This document shows, piece by piece, positions 46,531-59,114 of a stretch of 64,000 nucleotides of DNA (positions are counted from its first letter, which is position 1; the number at the start of each line of letters is the position of its first letter). This DNA is from Pyxicephalus adspersus (lineage: Eukaryota; Chordata; Amphibia; Anura; Pyxicephalidae). Below the pieces are notes generated by a model. The model had not been told where the DNA came from. It was given only the letters and a program-made list of their open reading frames with translations, and searched no databases. Location of the stretch: positions 120,834,251-120,898,250 of the forward strand of contig NC_092861.1 in NCBI RefSeq assembly GCF_032062135.1, in the 5' to 3' direction. The translations under genes were made by a program, and so were the position numbers.

Positions 46531-46758
46531 AAGCCTGATTTAATAAAGCTCTCCAAGGCTGGAAAAGATTTTTTACTTTTATCAGTGAAGCTGGGTGATC
46601 CAGCAAACCTCGAAAGAATTTATTTAAAGTAATTTGCTATTTGTTGACAAATGTTTTGAATCCTGCACCAGATCCATTCCAGGTTTGCTGGATCATCCAG
46701 CTTCGCTGATTAAAGTGTATCCTCTCCAGCATTGGAGAGCTTTAATAAATCAAGTCCA
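46531..46758. mobile_element. foldback MITE family A copy
   Basis: About 228 bp. AAGCCTGATTTAATAAAGCT and AGCTTTAATAAATCAAGTCC ends; complete arms with CCAGCAAACC and GGTTTGCTGGATCATCCAGC. Confidence 0.9.
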
Positions 46759-48399
46759 ATAAATCTGCATTTTGTTTAGTCACTGCATTTGATTTTTTTC
46801 ATAGAAACACCTATAAGTTCTTTTCCTTGGAAAGCTCAGCCCACCAAAACATTGCTCTGTCCTACCTTGGTGTCTCTACTGGAAACATTTTCCTGTTTTC
46901 ATGTCCTTAAGACACAATGGGAAATGTGGATGAATCTCTCTACAGTAAGGGAAAATCACACCTTTGCAAAATGTAAAAATTTCAATAATAGAATATTCTT
47001 GTACATATATGTTCTTACTTGAACACTACATATGACAAAAATAGTTGATGCTGTTGGCCCAGTAGTAATGGTTCATGAGGTTTTTTTTTCGATGAAAATA
47101 TGGGAAAATATTTTATAAAGAATATGAAAAAAGCTTGCATAAAGAGATGCAGCTGTCACCATTGCAGTCGTGGCATCTATAAAAATTAGATTGACCCTTA
47201 ATTTCTGTTTCACTAACCATGGCAACTAGAACAAATAGGTGAATTCTTGCTAATCAGGACTAAATTTATGGAGGTTCTCATTATATTACTCTATTTAGTC
47301 TATTCTAGATTTACACAGTTCCATCAGGAATTGGCTGGAGTTCCTTCTTAAATGGTGGCATTAAACATTGACACATACTAAATGTAAGTGCTTTTTTAGT
47401 GTTGGGCTAAGTAGGAGGAAGGACGATTTTTGGCATTGACTCATGGGGAAGGATTCACTAACTCATGATGTGTTTATGTGGAAAAGTGTTATATTATATA
47501 AAGAGAAAAAAATGACAAATACCAAACACTACTTAAATTTAGACAATTTAGGGAAAAAAATCTGCATTTTTTTTATGGTCACTGACCATGACATTTCCAG
47601 AGAAAGAGGCAAAAACATTTTGAAGCTAGCTAGCTCTTAAATGTTCTCATTTTTTACACTAAGTCCCAAACCAGTCACATAGCAGTTACATCAAGACTTC
47701 TTGTGAAATAATGAACGTGGAAACATCAGGTCAAGTGGCTTGTCAATGTCATTAGACAAGAGAGTTCATAATCCCCTCGCTTCAGAGATAGGCACAAGGA
47801 TATTTGTATGGGTTTTGTCTTTCGTTGCCATCAGAGTTGCACAGGCGTATGTCATTAGGAATGTTAACCCTTTGAATGCCGGAATGTTGTTGCTGGTGTG
47901 GATTATAATTCATAAAAATATGTAAAGGCTCTAAAGCTGTTTCCAACTTTCTGATGGGTGTTTATGGCTTAACTATTTTGTAGACTTTCAAATGCATCTT
48001 GCCTGGAATATGCTACTCTGACATAGTTGGATGTTAATTTGGCTATGGCAGTAGCCACCAGTGCCTCTCCAACTGTTGTTCAATAAGAAGTTCCAGTGAA
48101 CTATTCCAGCCAACCATACTATCTTCCCACAACAGCTGATTTATTTATCTATTGTCCCACTCTTCTTATGGAATGGGAATGACAACAAAATTAAGAGGAA
48201 TCCAGAAAGTTGTGACAGCCTTGTTCAGCCTATAGATGTTGATAACTGCCACAGTACAGGGTGGAGCTTGGTGTTCCAGGGAAAATCTAGTTTTATTACT
48301 AGAGAACTGTGCAAGATGTTCTACATTCAACATTGTCATTTAGTTTTAGGTGCATACAGTCTTTAAATTAATGACTAACTCCAGGTTAGGTGGACCACT

Positions 48400-48568
48400 C
48401 CTTTCTATTCTTTATGTAAAAAAATGTATATCTATGTCATCTGACATTCCCTCAAACATTCCCTCGTAGGAATTAAATACTGCCATTGAAACACATGGGC
48501 CTGGAAGATTCCCACCAGGGAATGTTTGAGGGAATGTCAGGTCCCCTGTTTTAAAAATAGAGCCCATA
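48400..48568. mobile_element. foldback MITE family B, copy 3
   Basis: CTGACATTCCCTCAAACATT + CCCT pairs with AGGGAATGTTTGAGGGAATG + TCAG. The spacer holds ACTGCCATTGAAACACATGG, as in the other two copies. Outer right end AAAATAGAGCCC. The best-preserved inner palindrome of the family. Confidence 0.75.
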
Positions 48569-50159
48569 GCTTTTTAAAGCTGTTTTAAAGCAGATTGTAT
48601 GACGCTAGGTAGAAGGAGTCCAAGATTGAAGAATGCGGGATCAATGGGATGATGATTACTGATTTGGAGACTAATTTAAAAGGGGGGGTTGTAATAGTGT
48701 AATTTTTCATGCACAGTCACTCGGGGTCCTCTTCAGGATTTTCTGGGCCCCCCTCTCCCATGTCTAAAAGTTTCAACATTGCAAAAGTCAAGTTCTTTTG
48801 ATCAGGGCCAGTACAGAAGTACCCCTTGTACCCCCATAATGGCAGCCCTGCAGTCACAAATAAAAACTGGAAATACATGCAACTTTAAATTGTAACTGCA
48901 GCCATGTTTTTTAGTTTTGGATCCAAAAGTTTTATTGGTGTTTAGTTCCCCTTTAGAAATATTTAACTTTCACTTCATGTTTGGGGACCACTGTTACCAA
49001 GGCATTGAATAGGAAAATTTTCTGCATCAGTGATAAAAACAGAAGTAAAAACTATGTTGAATTTCCAACCATTCTTACTTAGTAAAAACAGTTTCAATGC
49101 TTTATTGTTAGTTGTAGTCCTTTTGGAATAATTCTGATTTAGTTTCTATTTCAATGATAACAGGACAGAAAATAAGGAACATTTCTCCTATTGGAAAAAA
49201 ATAAAGCAATAAACACTTGGTGTATGTAGGCTATTTGTTACCTATTATATCCAAGACTAAAATAAACAAGTTTTGGTTGAAAATCCGCTCTAAATAAAAT
49301 GATAATTGGAAAGATGTACATCATTGTTATGTTGCAATTGTGGGAAGAAAAAAAACTTAAAGTTGTTTTATGCTATTTTAGCCCCCACAGTTGTAGTCAA
49401 TTCCAAATGAATTATTGCTCATACTCAACAAACAGCTCCCACTTCTCTATGTGGGACAAGTAAGGAAAGGACAAAAGAGATGGATTTTAATAAAGACCTT
49501 TCGAAATGTAATAGTTCCTTGTTCATGGCCTACTTACTGTTCAAATGCTTGACATTTGTAGGTGACATTTTGTTTATAATGTTATTGATAAAAATCTGTT
49601 TCTGAAAAAAAGCCACTGGCTCTTTTGGATTTTAACTTTTTATCCTAGATATTATCCATTTATTTACCAAAATTTTGCAGAATAATGTTGACAACATTTT
49701 ATACATTAATACATATAAAAAATAGTTTTTTCAAGAGGATTTTATTTAAAAAGATGATAAATAAATCACTGGCAGTTAAATTTAGGATTGTCAGACTAGG
49801 ACTAAATTCACACTTTTATCAGAACAGCGGCTCCTGTGCAGCTTCGGCGGCTGGCACCTTGGCAGCCACTCTGCCACCTGCACTGCTGCTCTGGTTCCTA
49901 AACAACCAGCATTTTCAAATTTCACAGCAGACATAATAAACCGCTTATTGTCATTCATTAACTTTAGGCTGCTGCGGTGCAGGCAAATGTTGCATCTTAC
50001 CCAAGGAAGTGGTTCAGGGGTGTGAGGAAGTGGTAGCCACACCACAGCCCAACTTGTAGCCAAAAATAAAGGAGCAGCAAGACTTCAAGCCACAATATTA
50101 TGGAGGGGTCCCATGAAACAATAAACCTATCTGAGTAAATAAACTGATTTCAAGCTGCA

Positions 50160-51273
50160 TTCTTAACAAATGGCTGTAGACCAAGCTACGGCCCACTAAG
50201 CTGCCAGATCCAGCCCCTCTCTTCTCTCTCTGCTTGTTGTCTTCCAGTGGATGGGGCGCATGCATCTCCTATGTTTCTCTATGAGATTGTGCTATCAGGA
50301 GAGGGAGCTTTCTGAGCATGTTCACTGTGAGCTCCCCGCCGACCTTGTACTGTGAGATAATACCAGCAGCATGGGAGCTGTGTCTATGTCCATTCAGCTC
50401 TCATTGAAAATGAAAAATTGCCTAGTACTGCTCACTGCTGCCTGGAGTCAAATCTGTGTGAGAGACTAAGTGGCTGGTGAGGTGCCTGTTACACATAGCT
50501 GGCCACTTACACAATGTGAATGTGAATCCTAATTTCTCTGGAACAGAGGGATATTGGCAACTGGAAATGTGGGAGCCAGTAGGCAATCCTATTTGTCCCC
50601 CTCCCCTTATGCCTATTAAAATACTATACCCATCATATCATGCTATCCTGTGACACGTAGCTATCCCCTTACTTTCAATGAACCCCAATTTCTCTGCAAG
50701 TGCAGGACTCTTGTGGCTAACTCCCTTTTACGGTAAATCACTATGGCTCCATCACAAGATAAACAAAACAATACCTGTAATACCGTGCTACCTGGTCACA
50801 CTTAGCTGCCCACACACCTTCAGTAAACCCTAATTTCTCAGGAACGGGGGGATGTAGGGACCTGAAGATGTAGTTGTAAGAATATGTCCCCCTTGGCTAT
50901 CTGTCACATCAAATTTCTTTCTCTCTTCTATCCATTGCAGAGTTATTGGGGTACAAAAAAGGTTAGTGGACCCCTATAACTGATACTGCGCATTGTATGG
51001 TATAGATTCTGCTCTGTGGTACAGGAATGATGAGCGGGAAGCAATATATGACTGTGCAGCATTGTATGATAGCTTTAGTTTTGTATCTTTCATTAATAAA
51101 ATGAGCATCAAATGGTGAGTGCAGAAATTCTTGATTTGTCATTTCTTTTATTTGGTGTGTGTACATTACGATAACTAGAAACATTTCAATTTAAAACTTG
51201 AAAAGTTTAAAATTAGAAAAGTCAACAACGGCCCGTAGATAAAAAAAAAAGTTGGGCACCACTGCTATAGACA
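50160..51273. mobile_element. possible hAT-like element (1.1 kb)
   Basis: The right end, read on the minus strand, is AGCAGTGGTGCCCAAC followed by a T-run and ACGGGCCGTTGTTGAC. The left has GCTGTAGACCAAGCTACGGCCC. CAGTGGTGCCCAAC.TACGGCCC-type ends are typical of hAT elements. The left end is strongly worn, no transposase can be read, and the middle has decayed GC-richer text. Confidence 0.4.
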
Positions 51274-54200
51274 ATGATTACATAAACATTAGAGAGCTCT
51301 TTTAACTTCCAAAGGATTTTTATTTTGTCCATCCAATTCTTTACATTTTAATTTATATACAACATACCAGACTGGCATCTGATACTCTACCTCAGTGTTG
51401 CTGTGCTGCAAATTCAGAGTGAATAACAATACAACATGCCAATACTACATTACTTGCCTTACTGAGTAATGTGTGTACCCATGGCAGTGGGGTAAACGTG
51501 TTAGCACAACAGTGTTGTACAATGTAGTAGAACTTAATTAGCTTAAGCACTCACAGCCTTAGTTCTGTTGGGCAGAGTAATAATTCTCCATTGTATTTAT
51601 AAGAACAATATCAGGAAATTATTCTAGCAGTCATACAAAGGTTGGGTTATTGCGTGTGCCCAGGGCTCTGTTTTCAGCTATTTTACCTGTTTCATGGTGA
51701 TACCTTTCTGTTACTGAATAACAAGCTGCATGCTTGACTTAGCTGCAGTGTTTATCGTGATTCCACGTTCAGACCACTGAATTTACAACACAAGTCTCCA
51801 GTGCAAACACATTACATATAAAGTGACGGGCGCCAGTAAATTTCCTTGGTGTAAATGTCAGCAGGTTTCCTGTGCTGTCCCCATTACATTTCATTTACAA
51901 GCCTGACTATTGCCCAATCCTGGCAGGCAGCAGATGGCATTGTTAGCTGGAATGTCCCTGATGTTTGTCACATTGGAGCTTAAAAGTAAAATTAAAAGGA
52001 AGATGACCTACCTAGCCTTGAAAGCAAGATGTCAGCAGTACACAGGTGTTCGTGGCATTTGTAGCCTGAGAGGCTGAATGATCATAGTGTGTAAAGAACA
52101 AGACAGTCTTTTCAGCATCCTAAGACTGGTTAACAAATAGCTATCTGAAAAAAAGAAAGCGCCACATTTCAGAAACAAAAGACAGCAAAGAGATTTAATG
52201 AGTGTAGAATGTAACTGCAAAATAAGCAGTTGAGCACTAAACATCTCTGAAAGCAAAGAACATCAAACTACAGACGGTAGAAGCCAGAAGTGTTGTGTGT
52301 TAAACACTAATCATATGGTGGAATAATTGGCAGTCCTCTACTCCTTGTTCTGAGCTTTGCGCACTGCAATGAAGATGTTTATTAATTTAGGCCTATGAGA
52401 TGTGTAACCATTTATTAGAGTACAGATATTTTATGATTTAAACCTTTTTTTTTTAGAGAGACCCTTTGACATTTTCTTCTATCAGGCAAGGTGACAATGT
52501 TTCATTAAAATAAACTTTTTCTAAAGGAAATATGGATGCTGTCATTGCTGACCTCCTTTTCACTCTGAGATACTGACTCCAATACCTTAATGGTCACACA
52601 CTTTGTAGATGTTGCCTCTTATGGCTGTTTTATTTTCAGACATTGGGATCAGCATCCTTGATGGCTGAAAACTGAAACTTGATCACATGATATACAGTTA
52701 GGTAACTTACTGAAAGTGGACCTGAAAGAAAAAGTCACCAGGAGGTGGGTTTTTGGCAAAAGGGATATGCAAAGTCTGTTTTGCCAGAAAAAAATTTTCC
52801 TTGCTCCTGGTGTTTTTTTCCTTGCACTGCATGTGCACGGTGCACCGCCATTTATTGATTGAGACACCAGGGACAATGTATCTTCTGCATACACACAGGA
52901 GTTGCATGATCAGTGTCTGTTCGGTGGCTAAAGGAGATAGCTATGGACTGTGAAGCACCATGGAGTTGATTACAATAATGTCAGCTTCGGGAAATGCAGC
53001 AGTGACAGGTTCCTGCACCTGTTATTGCAGAAGGATGCCTACAGAAAGGTAAGTGTGTGCCTTAATCGGCAAGTATGCTGTAAATGCCAGTCATGTGCAA
53101 CAGGGTTGAGGCTTCATTTGTATGTAGTGCACTTCACAGTACTTTCGCCCGTATATATTTTCAAATACATTTGCCCATCTAAGTTTGCACAGAAAGAAAT
53201 AAACAAGCAGTTTTATTGAATAAATCCACTATGTTAATTGGTAATAATAATATACAGTACTTGCTGTAACACTACAGACAGTAAAATCATTCATGATGTA
53301 ACAGACTATGAACTCTGTAAAACATAGGAAGCAACATCATACAAACTCCTAAAGCATGTTTACATCCATCCTCAAAGGCATGTGCATGTACATTTTGTAC
53401 TCTGAAATATTTGGTTAGGCTTTATTGATGAGTTGAAAATGTGTGGGGGCTTATGGCTTGGAAAAAAGCCGACAGCAGCTGATAAATACTTCAACCTTTT
53501 TGTTTAATTACCCGTCAAGCATTACCAGCAGATACTTTAGTATCATGATTGATAAGTGTTACTCCATATGTTTTCTGCTTAATGTGTGCTTGAGTTGTAT
53601 AATGCTTACATTCTTCATCAATGTACTTATCAGAATTCTGGTTTCTAGGCATAGTGAAACAAAAACTGTAACTATGTGCCTGTGATAGCAGCCTTTTATC
53701 TGCTTAAACAGGGTGAGTGTTAAAGGTTAAAATACTCAACTGTTACCGTGGTAATTTGTGCCTATCTTGTTCACTTGGAAAAAAAAAATAGGCCTCTGCG
53801 TGGATAATATATGCAAAGACCTTTTAGACCTTGGACTGTGTTTAGGCTTCTGTGAGATAAATGCTTCTTCATTAATAAAAGAATGTTGTTAATATGCTTA
53901 TTAAGACTGGTTCATGAGATATTCTTTCCCTTGGCATAATTAACGTTGTTTGAGGTATGAGCAGATTGACATACGGCTATTTGTATGGCCTGAATTATGG
54001 ATGCATAGAATGCATAATTCTCTCATTAAGAGGAATTCTATATCATATCCAAGGGATGCCATCAAAAAAAGCTAATGTGCATTTTAATTTACCTAGACAA
54101 AAGCAAAATGTGGGGCCAACACACTCAACAGTAGAATTTGATTGGTTCACTGCAAACATGTATGACAGATAATAGTTTCACTGAGTCTATTATGCACATG

Positions 54201-55277
54201 AAAAAAATTTAAATGCCAGAATTCATTGTCATTTCAGGAAAAAAACCTGTTACAAACAAGAGCAATTAAAACAAAATATAACTGATAAAATGGAAAAATG
54301 GTTACCATTATTAAAGCGCAATAATACATTTATATATAGAAACACCATTGTGGGACTTTTTTGGTAAAAACTGATAAAAAAAATCTTTTATTAGTGACCT
54401 ACAGAAGACATTCCATAAGGATATACAACAATGACCAACATAGTACAATCATAAAAGCTTGATGAAAAATGTTCCTTTAGGTGTTTCACATACATAGCTT
54501 TGTCAGAAGAAACATAATTTCTTCATCTAAAATAGGCAGCCCTTTTGTCACATCTTATAACCATTAATATATCAATAGTAGTATACAATACATAATATAT
54601 CATTTTAAAGTCCAAACACTGTAGATCCTAGGACATTGGCAACTAAAATTAAATGTAAATATTGACATTTTTGTGAAAGTCAAGCATGATCCCCCCATCC
54701 CAAAGTCAAACCTTTGTACTGGTCAATTAAAGCCTCAGTCAAATTAAAGTGCAACTCAATAAAAAGAGACAAAAAAGAGAGTCACAATCTTTTCTGAAGT
54801 ACAGTGAACAATGCTACGTATCCCCACATAACCTTGGCCTCCGCACCAATAGGAGTTACACCATTTCGCCCTCGCCAATACAGATGGCTAAAAATCCCAA
54901 CCCCAGAAGGTAAAGTTGGTGGTGCCCACAACAGGTGAGTTTATTTAAAAAAAAAGCAAACAGGCAGGTAAGTATGTTCTATAGGGACAGCACCCGCCTC
55001 TTTTGCAATAGAGTAACTGCTTGCAGATTTTTATATTTTTATATTTTTGTTTAAGTACTGCTTTAAAGGACCAAAAAGAGGTTTTAGAAGGAGGAAAAAT
55101 GCAGGACCAGGCCCAGCCATTACAGATTTGCACGTTATTTCAATCTATTAACTGAGAAGAGATAAGAAAAACGGAGCATCATTCACTTTGCTATGTGAAC
55201 AACACACATAAATGACCCCCAATGTATAGTCTCACCAATCATGAGCTGCTTCTTTTGACCCGTCAATATAAAAATGT

Positions 55278-55607
55278 TAGGCTACGTACACACGTCAGAT
55301 GATTTTCGTTTGATGATCGCTTCAGGGAAAGTATCAGATAAGTATCTGATCTGTGTACAGTGGTTGTCCGACGTAGTTCATGGATCCGTCCTGGCAGGTC
55401 CATGAATTTCGAATGATCGTAATGAAAGTGAAGGGGAGAGAGTGCAGTGAGGTATGGCTTGCTCGTTCTCCCCCTCCCCTCTCCATAGAGCAGGATGGCG
55501 CTTATGAACAATGCTTGTTCATGCATTTTTTAGTCTTTTGTCGTTAAAAAAAGGATTGTGAAAGATCCTTTCCAATTACAAAAGTCTTACGTGTGTACAG
55601 AGCCTTA
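55278..55607. mobile_element. MITE family C, best copy (about 330 bp)
   Basis: Ends TAGGCTACGTACACACGT and ACGTGTGTACAGAGCCTTA are inverted repeats. The internal sequence is not palindromic: CAGATGATTTTCGTTTGATG, TAGTTCATGGATCCGTCCTG, AATGAAAGTGAAGGGGAGAG, TTTAGTCTTTTGTCGTTAAA. Target duplication unclear (TTAG / TTAG suggested). Confidence 0.75.
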
Positions 55608-58600
55608 GTTCTCTGGCTGTCATGCTGCTGCTTTGGCTTCTTTGCTTTCTGAGTCACTATCCCAAACTACTAGGTACTAGGAAAATAAATAAGAACTTTC
55701 CTCCAAAAGGATGTAAATTGAACACAACAAGCCAAGTGACATAGAAGGAGATCAGCAATGTCACTACTTAAATTTCTCTCTAGATAGTTCTTTAAGTGTT
55801 TACAGACATTAGAGAGCTGTAACACTCAGACTGGGGAATGTCTATTTCTACCTTCCCTGATTCCAGACAGTAAAGTCTGTGGGAGAGAAGTGACTGGTTG
55901 GGATGTAATTTCTTTGCTGTTTGCTATTGCATTCCCCAGTGACACTTTAGTGCCTGCAGTGTTGTCTCAGCTCTCTATAGGCACAAACATGCAAGTTTCC
56001 CTATTATACACTGATTATCTGGAATAACAGCTATTTGGCAGATTGATCATCAATTGCTTGGGTGACCACTGCCCAACATCTGTAGACATCTTTAGTCACT
56101 TACAGTGTAAAATTGTATTTATTTTATTATTTTCACAGTTTACAATTTCACTAAATTCCTGCAGTTCAGGGCTAGCATGCCTTTCTTACATAGAACATTT
56201 ATTATTTATGAGCACACAGAGCATTACACTTTAAGTGAGAGATGTGGTGCCTGCAATACACAGACAAACATTACAATTCAAACTGTCCCGTCATATGTTA
56301 TGCCTGATTACTCTTCAGGGAAACATATGTAGTTACTTGTGCTGACAGTCAGAAGAAAAGGTTGTTGGTATGGGACCAATCTACCTAATTTTCTGCCCCC
56401 TGGGGCCAGGCTGTACTTATCTTAGAGAAAGGTGCTTTCCCATGCATGACAGCTGTTAGATTTAGAGCCATTGTATCAGCAACAAAAAGTCAGCCCCTGT
56501 TAATACAGGAGCAGTTACATAAATTATAGTCTTTAATATTGTGATGCACTGTACTTGATTACTTGTTTGTAACGTCTAAAATTGAGAATATATTCATTCT
56601 GAACATATCAGTAAAAACACCTTGGTGTTTTTGTTGTGGTCTGTATAGCACAGATGTTTTAGCAGCCACTATATTGTATGTGTGAGTTTTAGGGCACCAT
56701 TAAAAATGACACTGCAGTACAATACATATAATATTCCATGTTAACATGTGTTGCTATAACATGTAGTAACAGAGGTGTTAGAAGCTTTAAATGCTGAACT
56801 GTACTCCAACTCATTTCTCCGTGTTGGTCCTTTCTCTTTATGAATCAAGGGAGGTTAGCTTTTTCTGCATTCAGCCCATGGCTGGCTCAGATTGGTGTAG
56901 ACAGCAGTTTTCCTAAGACACAAGAACAGACTTATTTAAACCTTTGGTAAGCTTGTTTTATTTGGATCTAGTAGAAAAATACCCAAACGCAAGATCAGAA
57001 CTGGGTGGTTGAGACCTCCTGCATATTTATATACTATGGAAGGTGCTCAAGTGGTAAAATATGTTGTTTTTTTAGAGGCTGGTATTATTTTAAGCAGATT
57101 ACATTTGAAATTTGCCCTCTGCTCTAACAGATTTGCCACACCAATATAACTTCTAGGAACAGAATCCTAATCAATACAGGTAACAGATGAACTAATGTTT
57201 TTTTCACATGTATAACTCTTGCTGTGAATTAGATATGAACTAAAGACTCTTAATGGTAGCTACCAACACTATCTGTTTTGTGAAATAGGGAATTGTGTTG
57301 TTAACATTTACTTTGGAACAAAAGGGGATAGAAAAACTATAGGAAAAATAATTACATGGGTGATATGATTTTATAACTGTTAGTGTATAAACTGATGACA
57401 TCAGCCTAAAGCATTCCTAAAATATATTGAATATTTCTTTTCTGTATGAATGTATTCTTGCAATGAGCAACAAGTAAACACTCTATAACCCAGAACTTTT
57501 TAATACATCAACAGCATTTCTGCTTGTGTCCAAAGACATTTAAGATTACTTTTCATGAAAAATTCTGTAAAGGTACCTTATCTGGCCACTGGATGTCACA
57601 ATTCATCTGAACAAAACCAAGGACAATTATCAATAGGAACAGAAAAAGACCCATTTAGAGAATCCAATTTTAAATACAAAATAGCTTTAACGTGAAGTAC
57701 ACAAGATACCACAACCTCGTATGCATTGGATTAATATTATTATGTTAGAGACCTTTATAAACTGGTTACAAAATTGTTTCTGTAGGTACCAACATTTCTA
57801 TAGTTTATATTTTCCCTGATTTGTTTATTTGGCTTTTATATTTTGACTTTTGTATTATATCTCACCGAATTGTAATATAATATTCTAATGGTAATATTCT
57901 AGTGGTCAAGTTTTTGATTCTGATGAAGTGTCAGAACTTGCCTTTTCAACTCATTTAGACCCGCAGTCAACCATAATGTCTTTCTTCAGACTTAATCCCG
58001 GTTCCAACCACTCCAATTCAAATAAAAGGAAGTTGTTGGGAACAATTTTACGCACAAACCTGCAGCTTTGGTGGAATGCATTGCAGTTCCAGGAAGTGAC
58101 AAGTCACTTATAGCCGCATAATCGCTCTTGGAAAAATCTTACCACGGCTACAACCAAAGCCACAACCATGCGCAAATATGTTATCTGCAGTGCAGTTTTC
58201 TATGTGCTTGAGAACTGCCAACTAGGGATTTCCTCTGCAGGGGGGAAAGGGGGCTTTACAGTGTGACAAAATTCAGGGACTCCAGAGCATTTAAAAAGAC
58301 TTTCATAAGTATGGTCAAATCAATTTTTATTACAGATACACCTAATAGCTGTACATCATCAGACATAACTCATAGTGGTTTAAAAAAGAAGTAGAGAATT
58401 TCTACTTTGAAAAATAAAGGTAATTTTTCCATAGTGAATGTTTATTTGTGAATATAGCAAAAATGTGTTCATATCAATCATCCAATTGTGTGCAAGACAA
58501 AATAACATAAAAAAACTTTGTTCCTTATTACAGTGGTCCCCCAGACAAATTAGGAGGATGAATCTTTCCAGTAGAGACACAGACAACTTTAAAACTATGT

Positions 58601-58986
58601 CAGAAGTTCTAACTATTTTCTACCATTTAATAGATTTTTGGCTTTAGATTGAATTTTTTCAGACTTTTTAATTCTATTAGTTTCAGCACATTGCAATTTG
58701 CACAGATTTGCCCTATTTTTGCACATACCCGAATGTGGACTGATTTGGACAATGGTGCACTATAAAGTCCAATGCTTCTTTTAGGGTTGAGCTTTTAGAT
58801 TTGATAATTATCGCTGTGCTATATAATTTTTTCTTGGTAAAACAGATCAGATAATGGTTATATTCTTTCTGGAAAGTCTTCTAAAAGCATTGCTGGTTTT
58901 GCCCTTTATTGTACTGTCAGTATATTTTGTTTTCTTTTTTTGGTTGCTAGTCTTTATCTCAATTTGTTTTTTTTTTCTCCTTACAG

Positions 58987-59114
58987 CCAGGTTATGCTTT
59001 ATATCATTTTAACCAAAAGCTCACCTTTGAGCCAAAAATGGCAATTAATGCTCGTATTGTGGTGGTGGGAGCTTCTGATGTTGGAATATCCTTTCTTGAA
59101 AGTCTTGTTTTCTG
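58987..59114 (+). CDS. cfap61: cfap61 exon p (start of Rossmann-like half)
   Basis: Exon of 128 bp: 42 codons plus TG. It encodes PGYALYHFNQKLTFEPKMA, then INARIVVVGASDVGISFLES and LVF. The V-V-V-G-A-S-D-V-G-x-x-x-x-E run is a beta-turn-helix nucleotide-binding fingerprint in which the middle glycine of G-x-G-x-x-G is serine. In the family this begins the FAD/NAD(P)-type domain. The acceptor is TTCTCCTTACAG (AG 58985-58986) and the donor is TTCTG|GTAAGA at 59115. The next exon should complete a TG-split cysteine or tryptophan codon and was not found before 64000. Confidence 0.96.

Larger units (their letters stand above)
41551..58986 (+). other. cfap61: cfap61 intron (17.4 kb, largest in window)
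   Basis: The protein reads directly across it (SKDQ|PGYALYHFN), so no exon is missing. It carries a foldback element at 42577-43318, family C copies at 44358-44645 and 55278-55607, family A copies at 45302-45498 and 46531-46758, a TA run at 46440-46467, a family B copy at 48400-48568 and a hAT-like element at about 50160-51273. The 46010-46160 and 53440-53950 segments look unique and homeodomain-motif rich. Long stretches (47000-48400, 48600-50100, 51500-52640, 56000-58980) show nothing recognisable apart from low-confidence repeat traces. Confidence 0.8.

Noticed and set aside
53030..53056. Exon-like end AGAAAG|GTAAGT preceded by TTATTGCAG
   Set aside because: It would be an 18-bp exon. CFAP61 reads directly across this intron, and the context looks like decayed repeat.
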